DNA of 64,000 nt from Chitinophaga fulva (lineage in GTDB: Bacteria > Bacteroidota > Bacteroidia > Chitinophagales > Chitinophagaceae): positions 434,001 to 498,000 of the forward strand of contig NZ_JABBGC010000003.1 in assembly GCF_012927205.1 (NCBI RefSeq), written 5' to 3'. The notes under the pieces were generated by a model, which was not told where the DNA came from, did not search any database, and saw only the letters and a list, made by a program, of their open reading frames with translations. The position numbers and the translations under genes were made by a program. Shown here piece by piece: positions 17,455-26,266 of this stretch (positions are counted from its first letter, which is position 1; each line of letters opens with the position of its first letter).

Positions 17455-17485
17455 AGGTTTCTCAACAAGGTTTCTCAATAAGGTC
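17455..17485. repeat. 13-bp tandem repeat upstream of wecB
   Basis: AGGTTTCTCAACA (17455-17467) and AGGTTTCTCAATA (17468-17480) are direct copies with one difference, followed by a partial third copy AGGTC. It fills much of the 87-bp gap before wecB. It may be a local slippage product; function is unknown. Confidence 0.6.
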
Positions 17486-17497
17486 TTTCTATGTCTG

Positions 17498-18469
17498 TTA
17501 TGCTACGGTTTGCCTGTATAATGCAAGCAGTTCCTCACCACCATTCATCAAACGGTGAGGTTTATACATTGTTTTATTTTGTTGCATTTTGCGGATAGCA
17601 TCCTCAATTTCCCATTCATTCAATCCCACCAGCTGTGTGCCTGGAGGCCTGTTCACCACATCTGTTGCCAGTACCTGCTTTTCGAGGAACAGGGCTTCCT
17701 TTACCGATAGCGAATCGCCATCTGTAGTGGTGATCCTCAGGAAAACATCTGTAACCTTCAATATTTCAAAGAAAGGATGCGGTTCACTGATCAGCAGTAT
17801 ATTCGGTGTAATAGAATACCCCTGCTGCAACAGATACTGCCGGTATTTACCTGAAGCATCTGAGATAAGCAGGCCTGCCTGCGGCATTTTGTTAAAGATC
17901 TTCACCAGCAACGATACCTGGTAGGTTTCATTCCCTGCTTTATCCAACGACACGGTGGAGGCATTCGTTGCAAATACAATGGGATACTTATTCCTGAAAG
18001 TGTTCGCGGCATTCCGGATAGTCTGTTGCAGATGTTCTTCCTGCTGAGGCGGAATGAAGGCACCAATCAACTGCGTTCGGCGGTTCCATTTACGTGCCCG
18101 ATCAAAGCTCCGCTGGTTAAGCACAATAGGCATGTAAGCTATCCGGAAAGCATATTTATCCAGGAGATTGTAAAACCAGCCATGCCGGCCAACATTCCCG
18201 TGCAAGGTGAAAAGCATCTTCTTTCCCAACATGGTGCCAAACAGCACAAAAACCAAACGGACCACCGGATGGTAAATATGAAAATGGATATACCGGTACT
18301 GCCGGATTTGTTTCCATACAGTGCTTTTACTGCTCCTTCTGAAATCCGTAAATGAGTAGTCGTATCCGTTATTGTCAAGATATTTGAGCAATCGCTGGAC
18401 ATGTACCGTCACACCTCCTATAGGAGGAGGCATGGTAGCCAATATCAATAATTTCGAAGCCTGCTTCAT
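17498..18469 (-). CDS. GT-B glycosyltransferase, family 4-like
   Basis: A 323-residue cytoplasmic glycosyltransferase in the exopolysaccharide operon. The first beta-alpha unit LLILATMPPPIGGVTVHVQRLL has the Gly-rich loop of GT4 enzymes, and an E-x7-E-like C-terminal stretch (TDGDSLSVKEALFLEKQVLATDV) binds donor sugar in this fold. It is somewhat shorter than usual (about 350-400 residues). The stop lies 87 bp before wecB and the start 6 bp after the DUF4091 gene. The family is likely; substrate is unknown. Confidence 0.8.
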   Translation of the reverse strand: MKQASKLLILATMPPPIGGVTVHVQRLLKYLDNNGYDYSFTDFRRSSKSTVWKQIRQYRYIHFHIYHPVVRLVFVLFGTMLGKKMLFTLHGNVGRHGWFYNLLDKYAFRIAYMPIVLNQRSFDRARKWNRRTQLIGAFIPPQQEEHLQQTIRNAANTFRNKYPIVFATNASTVSLDKAGNETYQVSLLVKIFNKMPQAGLLISDASGKYRQYLLQQGYSITPNILLISEPHPFFEILKVTDVFLRITTTDGDSLSVKEALFLEKQVLATDVVNRPPGTQLVGLNEWEIEDAIRKMQQNKTMYKPHRLMNGGEELLALYRQTVA

Positions 18470-18475
18470 GGTCTG

Positions 18476-20512
18476 CTATTTTCCTAATTCCTTAACTATT
18501 TGTATTCTAACCTGATCTGCCTTCCCGGGTTCGTCTGCCTTGGATAATACATTATTGCACAGCTGCAACGCAGCATTTCTTCCGTAACGTTTAGCATAAG
18601 CCTGTAACAGCATATAGTCTTCCACTCCCATTCTGAATCCTTCCCAGCGGCGGCTGGAGATCACACGGCTGCCTTCGTCGTACACCACAGCGTAGTCAGC
18701 AGACCTGCCATCAAAGTCGCTCCACACAGATTCCGCTCCCTGCTCGTGCCCCACATCTGCATACTGCCAGAATCCAATACCTGTTATATTTTCAGCGAAT
18801 GCATGCCATGCCATAAGGCGATAATAACCGTTAGGCGACAAAGACTTGGTAGGTTTTCCGGTACTGTACATCCATACCCGTGAAGGACCATTGCCTAACC
18901 TACGCCAGGCGCTCAGTATACGATCGTCGTTATAAAGCTGCATCACGTCCGTCTGTTCGGCTATTACGTTCAATGAGGCTACATTGGAGACTGTGGCAAA
19001 TAGTTTTGCGTTTTTCCTGACAGAACGGATCCAGCCGGCAAACTGCTTGTATACGGGCAATTGGGCGGGTTTGATTTCATCGAACGGGTATAAATAGACA
19101 TTGTCTGCGGTAATACCCTGTTGCTGCAATGCGGGGATGATGGCATCGTACCAGTTGAGGAATGCCTGTTTCCAGCTGTCCGACATCAGATCGTTCCCCT
19201 TTTTTGAGAAATCAAGGAACAACAAGGCCTGCCGGAAGCCTTTAGCATAGGCAAGGTTATCCTGCAGGCGCTGGTTGGAAGCAAAGGCTTTTTCAGGCGC
19301 CAGTATACCGGGGTGTACGAGGAAGGTGTTCACGTAATGTCCCTGCAGGTCCTGCCTGGCGCTCGCTTCACGTCCCTTCAGCAGCGGATCATTAAAATAA
19401 GGCCATACATTCACATCGGGCCGGAGGGATTTGTATGCAGAGAGATCTCCGTTGCCGGCAGTAATATTTGCCTGAGCTGTAAGAGTGCCGGCTTTGAGCG
19501 TAAACCGGAATGTTCCGCTGTTTCCTGCTACGGCTTTCACCAACAGCAGTTTTGATTCACCTTTGGCCACACTGACGTCTGCCCCGTTATTTATTTCCTC
19601 CAAAGCGTCCGGCACAATCTTAAAATCGCGGCTCTTCACAGGTTTGGCCCAGTAAAGCTGATAGCTGATGTCAGAAGTGGAAGCAGGAAAAGCAATGGGA
19701 ACGCTTTTATCCTCCTTCGTATTATTGGACAAAACAAAAGCGGCGTACTCTGTTAAGCCTTTCATCGTATAAATATTCACCGGACCTGTTGCCACACTAT
19801 TGATGTCGGCCATACCGGAATTCAGCGGTGCGAGCGTTAACGTAGCCGCAACAGCTGCGCTTTTTGCCACCGGAGCACTGTAATCAGCGAAACGCTGATT
19901 GATAGCGCCTTCACGATGCTGATTCACGAAAGCGTCAATACCACTGGCGGCCATCATTACAGGCTTTTTAGCAGGCGGGGTGTTGCCGGCGAACACCTGA
20001 ATTTCGTCTGTAAAGAAATAACTGCCGTTGAGCACCACTACCAGTTTGATATATTTTGCGGACTGGCCAATCTGGTCCAGCGACAGGCCCACTGTTTTGT
20101 AATATTCATCCTTTACAGGATGCTGTTTCATCATATCGCCCGCGAACGACCAGTTCTGCTGGTCTTCACTTATAAATACCAGCACGCTCAGCGGCAACAA
20201 TACCTGCGCCTTCTGACCCGTTACGCTATGAACATTCACACCTCCCACCGTCAGTTTCCGGGGCAGGGTTATATTGATGACCACTTTCTCTATATTCTGC
20301 CAGCCCAGTGTTCCGGGATCTTTCCATATAGAGGAAATGTCCGACGAAAATGTGCCATCCGTCAGCGAGCTTACCTTGCTGTCGTTTTTAGTGAGACTAT
20401 AATTAGGCGCAGGTGTTACCGTACATTGCAAACCGGTAACGGATTGTTGCGACACTGCGCAGAACTGTAATCCCATAAAAACAGCTAACAAAAAAACAAC
20501 TGGCTTCATCAT
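18476..20512 (-). CDS. Secreted DUF4091-containing glycoside hydrolase-like protein
   Basis: A 678-residue exported protein with signal peptide (MMKPVVFLLAVFMGLQFCAVSQQ). Residues about 30-180 resemble a discoidin/F5-8-type carbohydrate-binding domain (SSLTDGTFSSD, AKYIKLVVVLNGSYFFTDEIQVFAG). A beta-sandwich follows, then an (alpha/beta) barrel-like region with DNVYLYPFDE, and the C-terminal DUF4091 region (YYRLMAWHAFAENITGIGFWQYAD ... RWEGFRMGVEDYMLLQAYA). DUF4091 proteins are predicted glycosidases. The presence in an export-polymer operon suggests polymer modification outside the cell. Catalytic residues were not established. Confidence 0.8.
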   Translation of the reverse strand: MMKPVVFLLAVFMGLQFCAVSQQSVTGLQCTVTPAPNYSLTKNDSKVSSLTDGTFSSDISSIWKDPGTLGWQNIEKVVINITLPRKLTVGGVNVHSVTGQKAQVLLPLSVLVFISEDQQNWSFAGDMMKQHPVKDEYYKTVGLSLDQIGQSAKYIKLVVVLNGSYFFTDEIQVFAGNTPPAKKPVMMAASGIDAFVNQHREGAINQRFADYSAPVAKSAAVAATLTLAPLNSGMADINSVATGPVNIYTMKGLTEYAAFVLSNNTKEDKSVPIAFPASTSDISYQLYWAKPVKSRDFKIVPDALEEINNGADVSVAKGESKLLLVKAVAGNSGTFRFTLKAGTLTAQANITAGNGDLSAYKSLRPDVNVWPYFNDPLLKGREASARQDLQGHYVNTFLVHPGILAPEKAFASNQRLQDNLAYAKGFRQALLFLDFSKKGNDLMSDSWKQAFLNWYDAIIPALQQQGITADNVYLYPFDEIKPAQLPVYKQFAGWIRSVRKNAKLFATVSNVASLNVIAEQTDVMQLYNDDRILSAWRRLGNGPSRVWMYSTGKPTKSLSPNGYYRLMAWHAFAENITGIGFWQYADVGHEQGAESVWSDFDGRSADYAVVYDEGSRVISSRRWEGFRMGVEDYMLLQAYAKRYGRNAALQLCNNVLSKADEPGKADQVRIQIVKELGK

Positions 20513-20527
20513 AGCAAAACATTTTTG

Positions 20528-21898
20528 TTATTTGATCAACGCATACACAAATACCAACCCGAAATAAAACAACAAGGCAGCTGATATCAGCTGTTTGCGT
20601 TTTTTGATAGACAACGACAGAAATCCACCGGCAAACAACACATATACCACCGGGTATACCGACATTATCCTTCTTGTGTCTGCATTAGAGCTGGCCCCAA
20701 GAATAAGCAGCGCCGCAATCAGGAACAGGAAACGAAGTTCACGGATCTGAAACAACGGGTTACGTGGCTTTATCAGCATCGTATACAGCAACACAACCCA
20801 TACCACAAACCAGAATAATGCTGCAATTGCCCAGGGGAAGAAAAAAGGATTTTCTTCCAGCACCGCATAAAAAGGGAATGGCAGTGTTTGCGAGAACAAT
20901 CCTACCGTGACGTGCCTCACCCCGAAAGGCAGTTTCAGCAGCATACTTCCGAAAGACCCCATGCCGGCGCCCGACATGGAAGAATCCAGATAGTTTTCAC
21001 TTGTACTTTGTATAGTGTCAAACCCTTCCTTCAGCAACACGATCTGTGTCAGTGCAGGAACGGCCAGCAATATCAATATGGGAATCTTAAATTTATTCAG
21101 CGTCGCGTTATTTCTATCTGTTACCAGCAGGTAGATGTATGCCATCAAAAAGGACGCACTGAAATAACCGTGCTCCGGCCTGAATAGGAAGATGAGCACT
21201 GTAAGCACAATAGCATAGAAGATCCCGGCAACTCCCTGCCGGTTGATAAGCAACAGGAAATAAAGCCCAAACAACAGTCCTATATGCACATCGCGGAGAT
21301 ACACCGCGGAGAAGAAAAAATTATATGACAGTAATGCATATACGATGGTGAAGTGGAGACTGGTGTCTTTATTGATATATGTCGATAACATACTGAACAG
21401 GACCACCAGCAGAAAAGCTGAACAAAATACAACCGGCAATTTCTGCAACACAAGGGAGTTGGTATCAATATTTTTCGCCAGAAAGCCCAATACGCTCGCC
21501 ATCCAGGCAAAGCCTTTCCAGTCGGACGCGAAAAAATCCGTGCGATAGTATTCGGTGATTTCACCGATACTGCGCATGGAAGCTACTTTGTCGATGTAGG
21601 TATAAAAAGTGACAGAATCCTTCGCGTAGAAAATGTCCCGGAACGGGTCCTGGATGTACAGTGTATTGGTGACCATCATATAGATGCCATACACCAGGAA
21701 AAACGACAGGAACAGGACCACTCCGGTTTGCCGGCGGGGCCCATCTTTGAACATGGCATTGATGCTCAGCAGGCCAATGCCCAGCAACAGCATATTCAGT
21801 AAAAAGGTAGCCACACTTACGGACACAATACCGGCCACACATGCGAATATAAAATTCAGCAGGAGCAGCAGATTGGTATTGGCGTTACTATTCTTCAT
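20528..21898 (-). CDS. Polytopic membrane protein, probable Wzy-like polysaccharide polymerase
   Basis: A 456-residue protein with about ten to twelve hydrophobic segments and a larger loop near residues 85-125 (DRIRDIFYAKDSVTFYTYIDK-like region). No strong sequence signature is visible, as is normal for Wzy proteins. The assignment rests on topology, length and position between two glycosyltransferase-region genes in a Wzx/Wzy-type locus that has flippase, Wza and Wzc homologues but no other polymerase candidate. Its last base is shared with the start of the next gene (stop/start overlap), so translational coupling is likely. An EpsG- or O-antigen ligase-like protein is an alternative. Confidence 0.65.
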   Translation of the reverse strand: MKNSNANTNLLLLLNFIFACVAGIVSVSVATFLLNMLLLGIGLLSINAMFKDGPRRQTGVVLFLSFFLVYGIYMMVTNTLYIQDPFRDIFYAKDSVTFYTYIDKVASMRSIGEITEYYRTDFFASDWKGFAWMASVLGFLAKNIDTNSLVLQKLPVVFCSAFLLVVLFSMLSTYINKDTSLHFTIVYALLSYNFFFSAVYLRDVHIGLLFGLYFLLLINRQGVAGIFYAIVLTVLIFLFRPEHGYFSASFLMAYIYLLVTDRNNATLNKFKIPILILLAVPALTQIVLLKEGFDTIQSTSENYLDSSMSGAGMGSFGSMLLKLPFGVRHVTVGLFSQTLPFPFYAVLEENPFFFPWAIAALFWFVVWVVLLYTMLIKPRNPLFQIRELRFLFLIAALLILGASSNADTRRIMSVYPVVYVLFAGGFLSLSIKKRKQLISAALLFYFGLVFVYALIK

Positions 21899-23046
21899 CA
21901 GATCTCAATAATTTTATCGGCCATGGCCACATTTGTAAACCGGGTAATGGCTCTCTCATACGCCGTATGTTGCAGGCGTTCGCGCAGCACGGGATCATTG
22001 AGCACAGCCACCACTTTATGGCTGATCTCTTCTACCGATACCGGGTTCACGAGATACCCCGTCACATCATCTACCACCGCTTCGTTGGTACCTCCCCTGT
22101 TGCCGGCAATGGCTGTTTTTCCACAGGCTGCCGCTTCCAGGTATACCAGGCCAAATGATTCATAAAACTGGCTGGGCAGGATGAACAGATCGCAGATAGC
22201 GAAATAGTCCGACAATATATCACGGGATACGCCACCGGTAAATAATACATGATGGTCCAGCCCGAGATCTTTTACCTTTTGTTGTAATGTAGGGAGATAA
22301 TTACCGCTGCCCGCGATGATACATAGCAGATCAGGTACTTCCCTGATGATATACCGCAGGCTATCGATGATCAGTTCCTGGCCTTTCTCCTTTACCAGGC
22401 GGGAAGCGCTGAAGAGAACGGGCCTGTCGGGACCGATCGCATATTGTTTTTTGATGGCAGCCACCTGTTCCGGTGTGCGGCGGTGAAAGATATCTGTATC
22501 GATGCCGTGCCGGATCAGTTGCAGTTTTTCTTTCAGGTTGGTTTGCTGCCACAGCTCATACTCTGCCTGACTCACCACCACGATTTTTTTCTGATGGCGC
22601 AGGAAATTGAGCATACGGCGCTGCATACCAAAAGCTCTCAACAGCAACGAAGGCTTTTCAAAGAAGCTGGCTTTTTCGTTGCCATGCAGCACCGCCAGGG
22701 AACGGTCTCCCAGCTGTTTCAACACAGGCTGGAATAACGCCCCCATTTTCTTTGCTCTTGCATCACTGAAGATGATAACGTCGAAGTGTTCCTGTTTTAC
22801 TGTTTTCTTTAGCTCAAGGAAAAAGAGATAGAAATGTATATATTTTTTCTCCGGTACCGTGTGGCAGCGGACAAGGTACTTCTGTTCGAACGATGCCAGG
22901 AAATCTGCATTGCGCGCAGTTTTGTACGTCAGCAGGCTTACCTGGTGCCCGTTCTTTACCAGGCCAATCGCCAGATCGTGAGCATATACGCCCGCACCTC
23001 CGATGATAGGCGGAAATTCATAAGATATGATTAAAACTTTTTTCAT
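21898..23046 (-). CDS. Glycosyltransferase family 4 protein
   Basis: A 382-residue GT-B enzyme. The start at 23046 gives the typical MKKVLIISYEFPPIIGGAGVYA opening and a 4-bp overlap with the upstream acyltransferase stop; an ATG three codons earlier is possible. The C-terminal GT4 signature is complete: VLFSASRLVKEKGQELII, CIIAGSGNYLPTL and the donor-binding E-x7-E in QFYESFGLVYLEAAACGKTAI. It should add one sugar of the repeat unit; the sugar is not predictable. Confidence 0.93.
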   Translation of the reverse strand: MKKVLIISYEFPPIIGGAGVYAHDLAIGLVKNGHQVSLLTYKTARNADFLASFEQKYLVRCHTVPEKKYIHFYLFFLELKKTVKQEHFDVIIFSDARAKKMGALFQPVLKQLGDRSLAVLHGNEKASFFEKPSLLLRAFGMQRRMLNFLRHQKKIVVVSQAEYELWQQTNLKEKLQLIRHGIDTDIFHRRTPEQVAAIKKQYAIGPDRPVLFSASRLVKEKGQELIIDSLRYIIREVPDLLCIIAGSGNYLPTLQQKVKDLGLDHHVLFTGGVSRDILSDYFAICDLFILPSQFYESFGLVYLEAAACGKTAIAGNRGGTNEAVVDDVTGYLVNPVSVEEISHKVVAVLNDPVLRERLQHTAYERAITRFTNVAMADKIIEI

Positions 23047-23612
23047 ACTCCCCATTCATTAAGAATATATCCTTCTACATTCTTTCCTTCATAAACGACG
23101 CCTGGGTTACCCATCACCAGTGAATTGGCCGGTACATCCCTGTTTACATAAGCGCCGGGTGCTATCAATACATCATCCCCAATGGTAATCTTTCCTACAA
23201 TCACCGCATTGGACCCGATCCATACACGATTCCCTACAACGGGCACACCTTTCAGTTTTCCCCGGCTGGCCTGTCCGATCACCACACCGGGTGAGAGATT
23301 CACGTTATTGCCGAGCGTCGCATTTCCATTAACGACAATAGTGCCAAAGTGCCCGATATACAGCCCGTAGCCGATAGAAGCAGTGGGCGGTATCTGAAAT
23401 CCGTACTTATACGAGTAGCGCCGGAGGATCAACCTTAACAATAACCGGAAGGGCTGAACGGCGCTTTTATATAACCGGAAAAAGAACATGTATCTAAATC
23501 CCTCTATCAGCAAAAGAGCCTTCAGGAACTGCAGTGTGCCGGTTTTCCCGTGATAACGGAACAGATCAGATCTGATGAGTTGTCTTGTGTTCATATGCAA
23601 CACTGTTTTCAT
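23043..23612 (-). CDS. Serine acetyltransferase-like (LbH) acyltransferase
   Basis: A 189-residue left-handed beta-helix acyltransferase. Hexapeptide repeats run from about residue 78 to 165 (IGYGLYIGHFGTIVVNGNATLG, IGSNAVIVGKITIGDDVLIAPGAYV), with the CysE/WbbJ-like catalytic His in IGHFGTIV and a closing PANSLVMGNPG. The N-terminal 60 residues are helical. It most likely O-acetylates a sugar of the polymer; N-acetylation of the amino sugar made by the PglE-like enzyme is a second option. ATG 23612 overlaps the pyruvyl transferase gene by 47 bp; a Met six codons in (23594) is also possible. Confidence 0.85.
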   Translation of the reverse strand: MKTVLHMNTRQLIRSDLFRYHGKTGTLQFLKALLLIEGFRYMFFFRLYKSAVQPFRLLLRLILRRYSYKYGFQIPPTASIGYGLYIGHFGTIVVNGNATLGNNVNLSPGVVIGQASRGKLKGVPVVGNRVWIGSNAVIVGKITIGDDVLIAPGAYVNRDVPANSLVMGNPGVVYEGKNVEGYILNEWGV

Positions 23613-24699
23613 GGTCCTGGTGAAGTATACACCGGTTGAATGTTTCCCTGATCTTTATACTGTATTCCCGGCACTGGTTTCCCGACAGGATATACTCTTC
23701 GTGGAACGACTTCAGTTTTTGTGAAATCAGATAGGCGTCCACGTTACACCGGTATTTCATAGCCAATATCAATGCGTGCATCCTACCGGAGTATACGTCT
23801 GAGGCCGACTGGTACAGCTCCTGCAGGTCGCTTACCGTATGCAGCTTTGCAACGGGCACTTCCAGCTGATGGTGTTGCCGGAGATAATCGCGGAAAGCGA
23901 TGGATTCTGCAGCATCTGTGATGGTGGTGTAAAAAAGCACCACGGGCAGTCCCTGCTGCGTATACTTTCTCACCACGCTATACCACTCGTGATAGTAATC
24001 CAGCCGGGTTTTTCCGGGCTCATTATATTTAGCAAATACTTCGTTGTAGCTGGTAATGCCTACCAGCGCCCTGCGGTTGCCGTTGTTGGTTTCCACGCGG
24101 TTGTTACCATGATAGAATGCAACGTCAGGCGTCAATACAGCAACGCGTTCGAACTTAACGCGGGCCGTAGTTTGGGAAAAGGTATCTCTTACCCAGATCA
24201 CGTCTGCTAAAGCCAGGGCTTTGGAGAAAAATGAGGTTTCTTTCGGGTTAAAGGTAGTCCCTATGCCCACTCCTATCAGGCAGATCTTTGCTTTTGTCAG
24301 TTTTTTTGCCAGCTTTGTCCACCAGTACATAGCAATCGCAAACCTGCTGGGATAATCTTTCCCGGAGGATTCTATCAGCTGACCGCCGCCAATCACCACC
24401 AGATCATAATCCTGTCTCTTTAAAATATTACTGATATGACGATAGTGCTGTGCAATCCAGTATATGCCTGACAGTTTCAGTTTTACCCGGCGGGCAAACG
24501 ACAGGGATGCCGGTGCCATGGCCCCGATGCCCGCTTCCAGATACCCGTAGGCTGGCAGCTGTTGCATCCCCGGATTGGTGAAATAGGCAAAATCGGTGCT
24601 AAAGCCACTATCCTGCAGCAGTTGCGTCATGCTCTCTCGGATAGCCTGGTCCCCCAGGTTATTAGAGAAGCCTTCATTAATGATCAATGCCTTTCTCAT
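23566..24699 (-). CDS. Polysaccharide pyruvyl transferase family protein
   Basis: A 377-residue enzyme of the CsaB/WcaK type, which moves a pyruvate ketal from phosphoenolpyruvate onto a sugar of the polymer and so adds negative charge. The N-terminal NEGFSNNLGDQAI, the central VIGGGQLIESSGKDYPSRFA Gly-rich loop, and the C-terminal SASDVYSGRMHALILAMKY (family motif xGxRxHA) are present. I chose the start at 24699, which overlaps the flippase stop by 4 bp, over an ATG 63 bases upstream that would lie inside the flippase gene. Confidence 0.9.
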   Translation of the reverse strand: MRKALIINEGFSNNLGDQAIRESMTQLLQDSGFSTDFAYFTNPGMQQLPAYGYLEAGIGAMAPASLSFARRVKLKLSGIYWIAQHYRHISNILKRQDYDLVVIGGGQLIESSGKDYPSRFAIAMYWWTKLAKKLTKAKICLIGVGIGTTFNPKETSFFSKALALADVIWVRDTFSQTTARVKFERVAVLTPDVAFYHGNNRVETNNGNRRALVGITSYNEVFAKYNEPGKTRLDYYHEWYSVVRKYTQQGLPVVLFYTTITDAAESIAFRDYLRQHHQLEVPVAKLHTVSDLQELYQSASDVYSGRMHALILAMKYRCNVDAYLISQKLKSFHEEYILSGNQCREYSIKIRETFNRCILHQDHENSVAYEHKTTHQI

Positions 24700-26219
24700 A
24701 TTCTTCGTCTGATTAATTTTCCGATCAGTAAGCGCTGATCTTTGTTCAGGCTTACAAACCATGCAAAGGGAATACTACATAAACCAATCACTGCGGCTGA
24801 TAATATCAGGCCTGTCCATGATCCGGGCAGCAGTAAATGCCGGCCCAACCATGACAACAGGAGTACCCATATAAAGAGGCCGCATCCTCTCAGTATGCTC
24901 GGGTAATAAAACCAGGGGCTTTGTTCCAGGATCTTTGCCGCATATGTGGGCGAAAAGATCAGGTTCTTGACTGTCAGCAGTACCGCTGAAACTACGGCCA
25001 CGCTATAGATGCCCCAGTTGAATGTCTTTATTACCAGTATGCCCAGTACCAGGTTCAATATCCCGCAAAAGAAGGAAGTGAGCCCTGGTACTTTTACCTT
25101 ATTGTACACCGAATTGATGGACAGTATGGGTAATACCGACAGGTTAAAGATCAGGTGCCCTGTGAGCAGGACCATTAGCGGATAAAAATGTGTAAACCGC
25201 TCTCCCACCCATAATTTCAGGATCACATCTGAATACGCCACGATGATACCTATGGGAATGGCCAGTACCAAACCCATTGCCACCACCGTATATTTTGAAA
25301 ATTTCAGCAGGTTGCTGAAATCCTTATCCGCGTAATACTTGTATACCACTGGTGTAAAAATGGCTACAAACACGCCGGCAAAAGAGCGCAATAAGGTATG
25401 CCATTGGGCCACAGTGCTGAACTCACCGGTAGCGGTAGCTCCATAGTAATGATTCAGCAGAATGATGTCGATATTGATAAAGAGCAATGTTCCAATCTGG
25501 TTGATCACCAGCCAGAAGCTCATCGATCCAATATAACGGACGATGGACTGATCGAAATAATGCATCCTCAGCTTCAGGAAAGGAAACTTGCGCCCTATCC
25601 AGATCAGCGCGGCGACAAACGACACCAGCGATGAAATAAAGAAGGCGATCCCTATCAGGCTCAGTTTGGCGGAGGCATTGAGCAATAAAAAGATCAGCGC
25701 TGTCCTCACCACTATTTCCAGGATGGCGATAAAGCGTTGAATATAGATCTTGTTGGATGCAAATGCCGGCACCAGGAAAAGCCCGCGGATAAACGTCAGG
25801 ATGAAAGAGGTGATAATCGCTACAAACACCCATCTCATCTCCCCCGCGGGATAACTCCTATAGCTGATGATATCTTTTATATCATATAAAAACCACGCGA
25901 TAAACGGCAGCAGCGCCAGTATCAGCAGTATGGCCGCGATGATGGATGATGAATAGATAGCGTTGGAAGCCATATGATCATCTTTTCTCATCGCCAGTGT
26001 GAAATTCCTGCCTACGGCCGCATCGATGGCGATAGTGACGATAGACAGGTAGGCGCTGAAGGAAGTGGCCAGCGCTACGATACCATAGCCGTCCACTCCG
26101 ATCTTTGAAATATAGAAGGGAACTACCACCAGGCCCAGTAAAATATTCAATACCAGCGCCAGGAAATTCGTCCCAAGGTTTAACGACATCTCATACCTCA
26201 CCCCTTTCGTTGACATCAT
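24696..26219 (-). CDS. Oligosaccharide flippase (Wzx-like, MOP superfamily)
   Basis: A 507-residue membrane protein with about twelve to fourteen transmembrane helices in the pattern of the MATE/MOP polysaccharide transporters. It should flip the undecaprenyl-linked repeat unit to the periplasm. Helix 1 (NFLALVLNILLGLVVVPFYISKIGVDGYGIVALATSFSAYL) is characteristic of the family. It lies 47 bp after the UDP-sugar dehydrogenase gene and is coupled to the pyruvyl transferase by a 4-bp overlap. Confidence 0.9.
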   Translation of the reverse strand: MMSTKGVRYEMSLNLGTNFLALVLNILLGLVVVPFYISKIGVDGYGIVALATSFSAYLSIVTIAIDAAVGRNFTLAMRKDDHMASNAIYSSSIIAAILLILALLPFIAWFLYDIKDIISYRSYPAGEMRWVFVAIITSFILTFIRGLFLVPAFASNKIYIQRFIAILEIVVRTALIFLLLNASAKLSLIGIAFFISSLVSFVAALIWIGRKFPFLKLRMHYFDQSIVRYIGSMSFWLVINQIGTLLFINIDIILLNHYYGATATGEFSTVAQWHTLLRSFAGVFVAIFTPVVYKYYADKDFSNLLKFSKYTVVAMGLVLAIPIGIIVAYSDVILKLWVGERFTHFYPLMVLLTGHLIFNLSVLPILSINSVYNKVKVPGLTSFFCGILNLVLGILVIKTFNWGIYSVAVVSAVLLTVKNLIFSPTYAAKILEQSPWFYYPSILRGCGLFIWVLLLSWLGRHLLLPGSWTGLILSAAVIGLCSIPFAWFVSLNKDQRLLIGKLIRRRI

Positions 26220-26266
26220 CTATCAATTTCGTAATTAATTGTATATGTATTTCTCTTATTCTTAGC

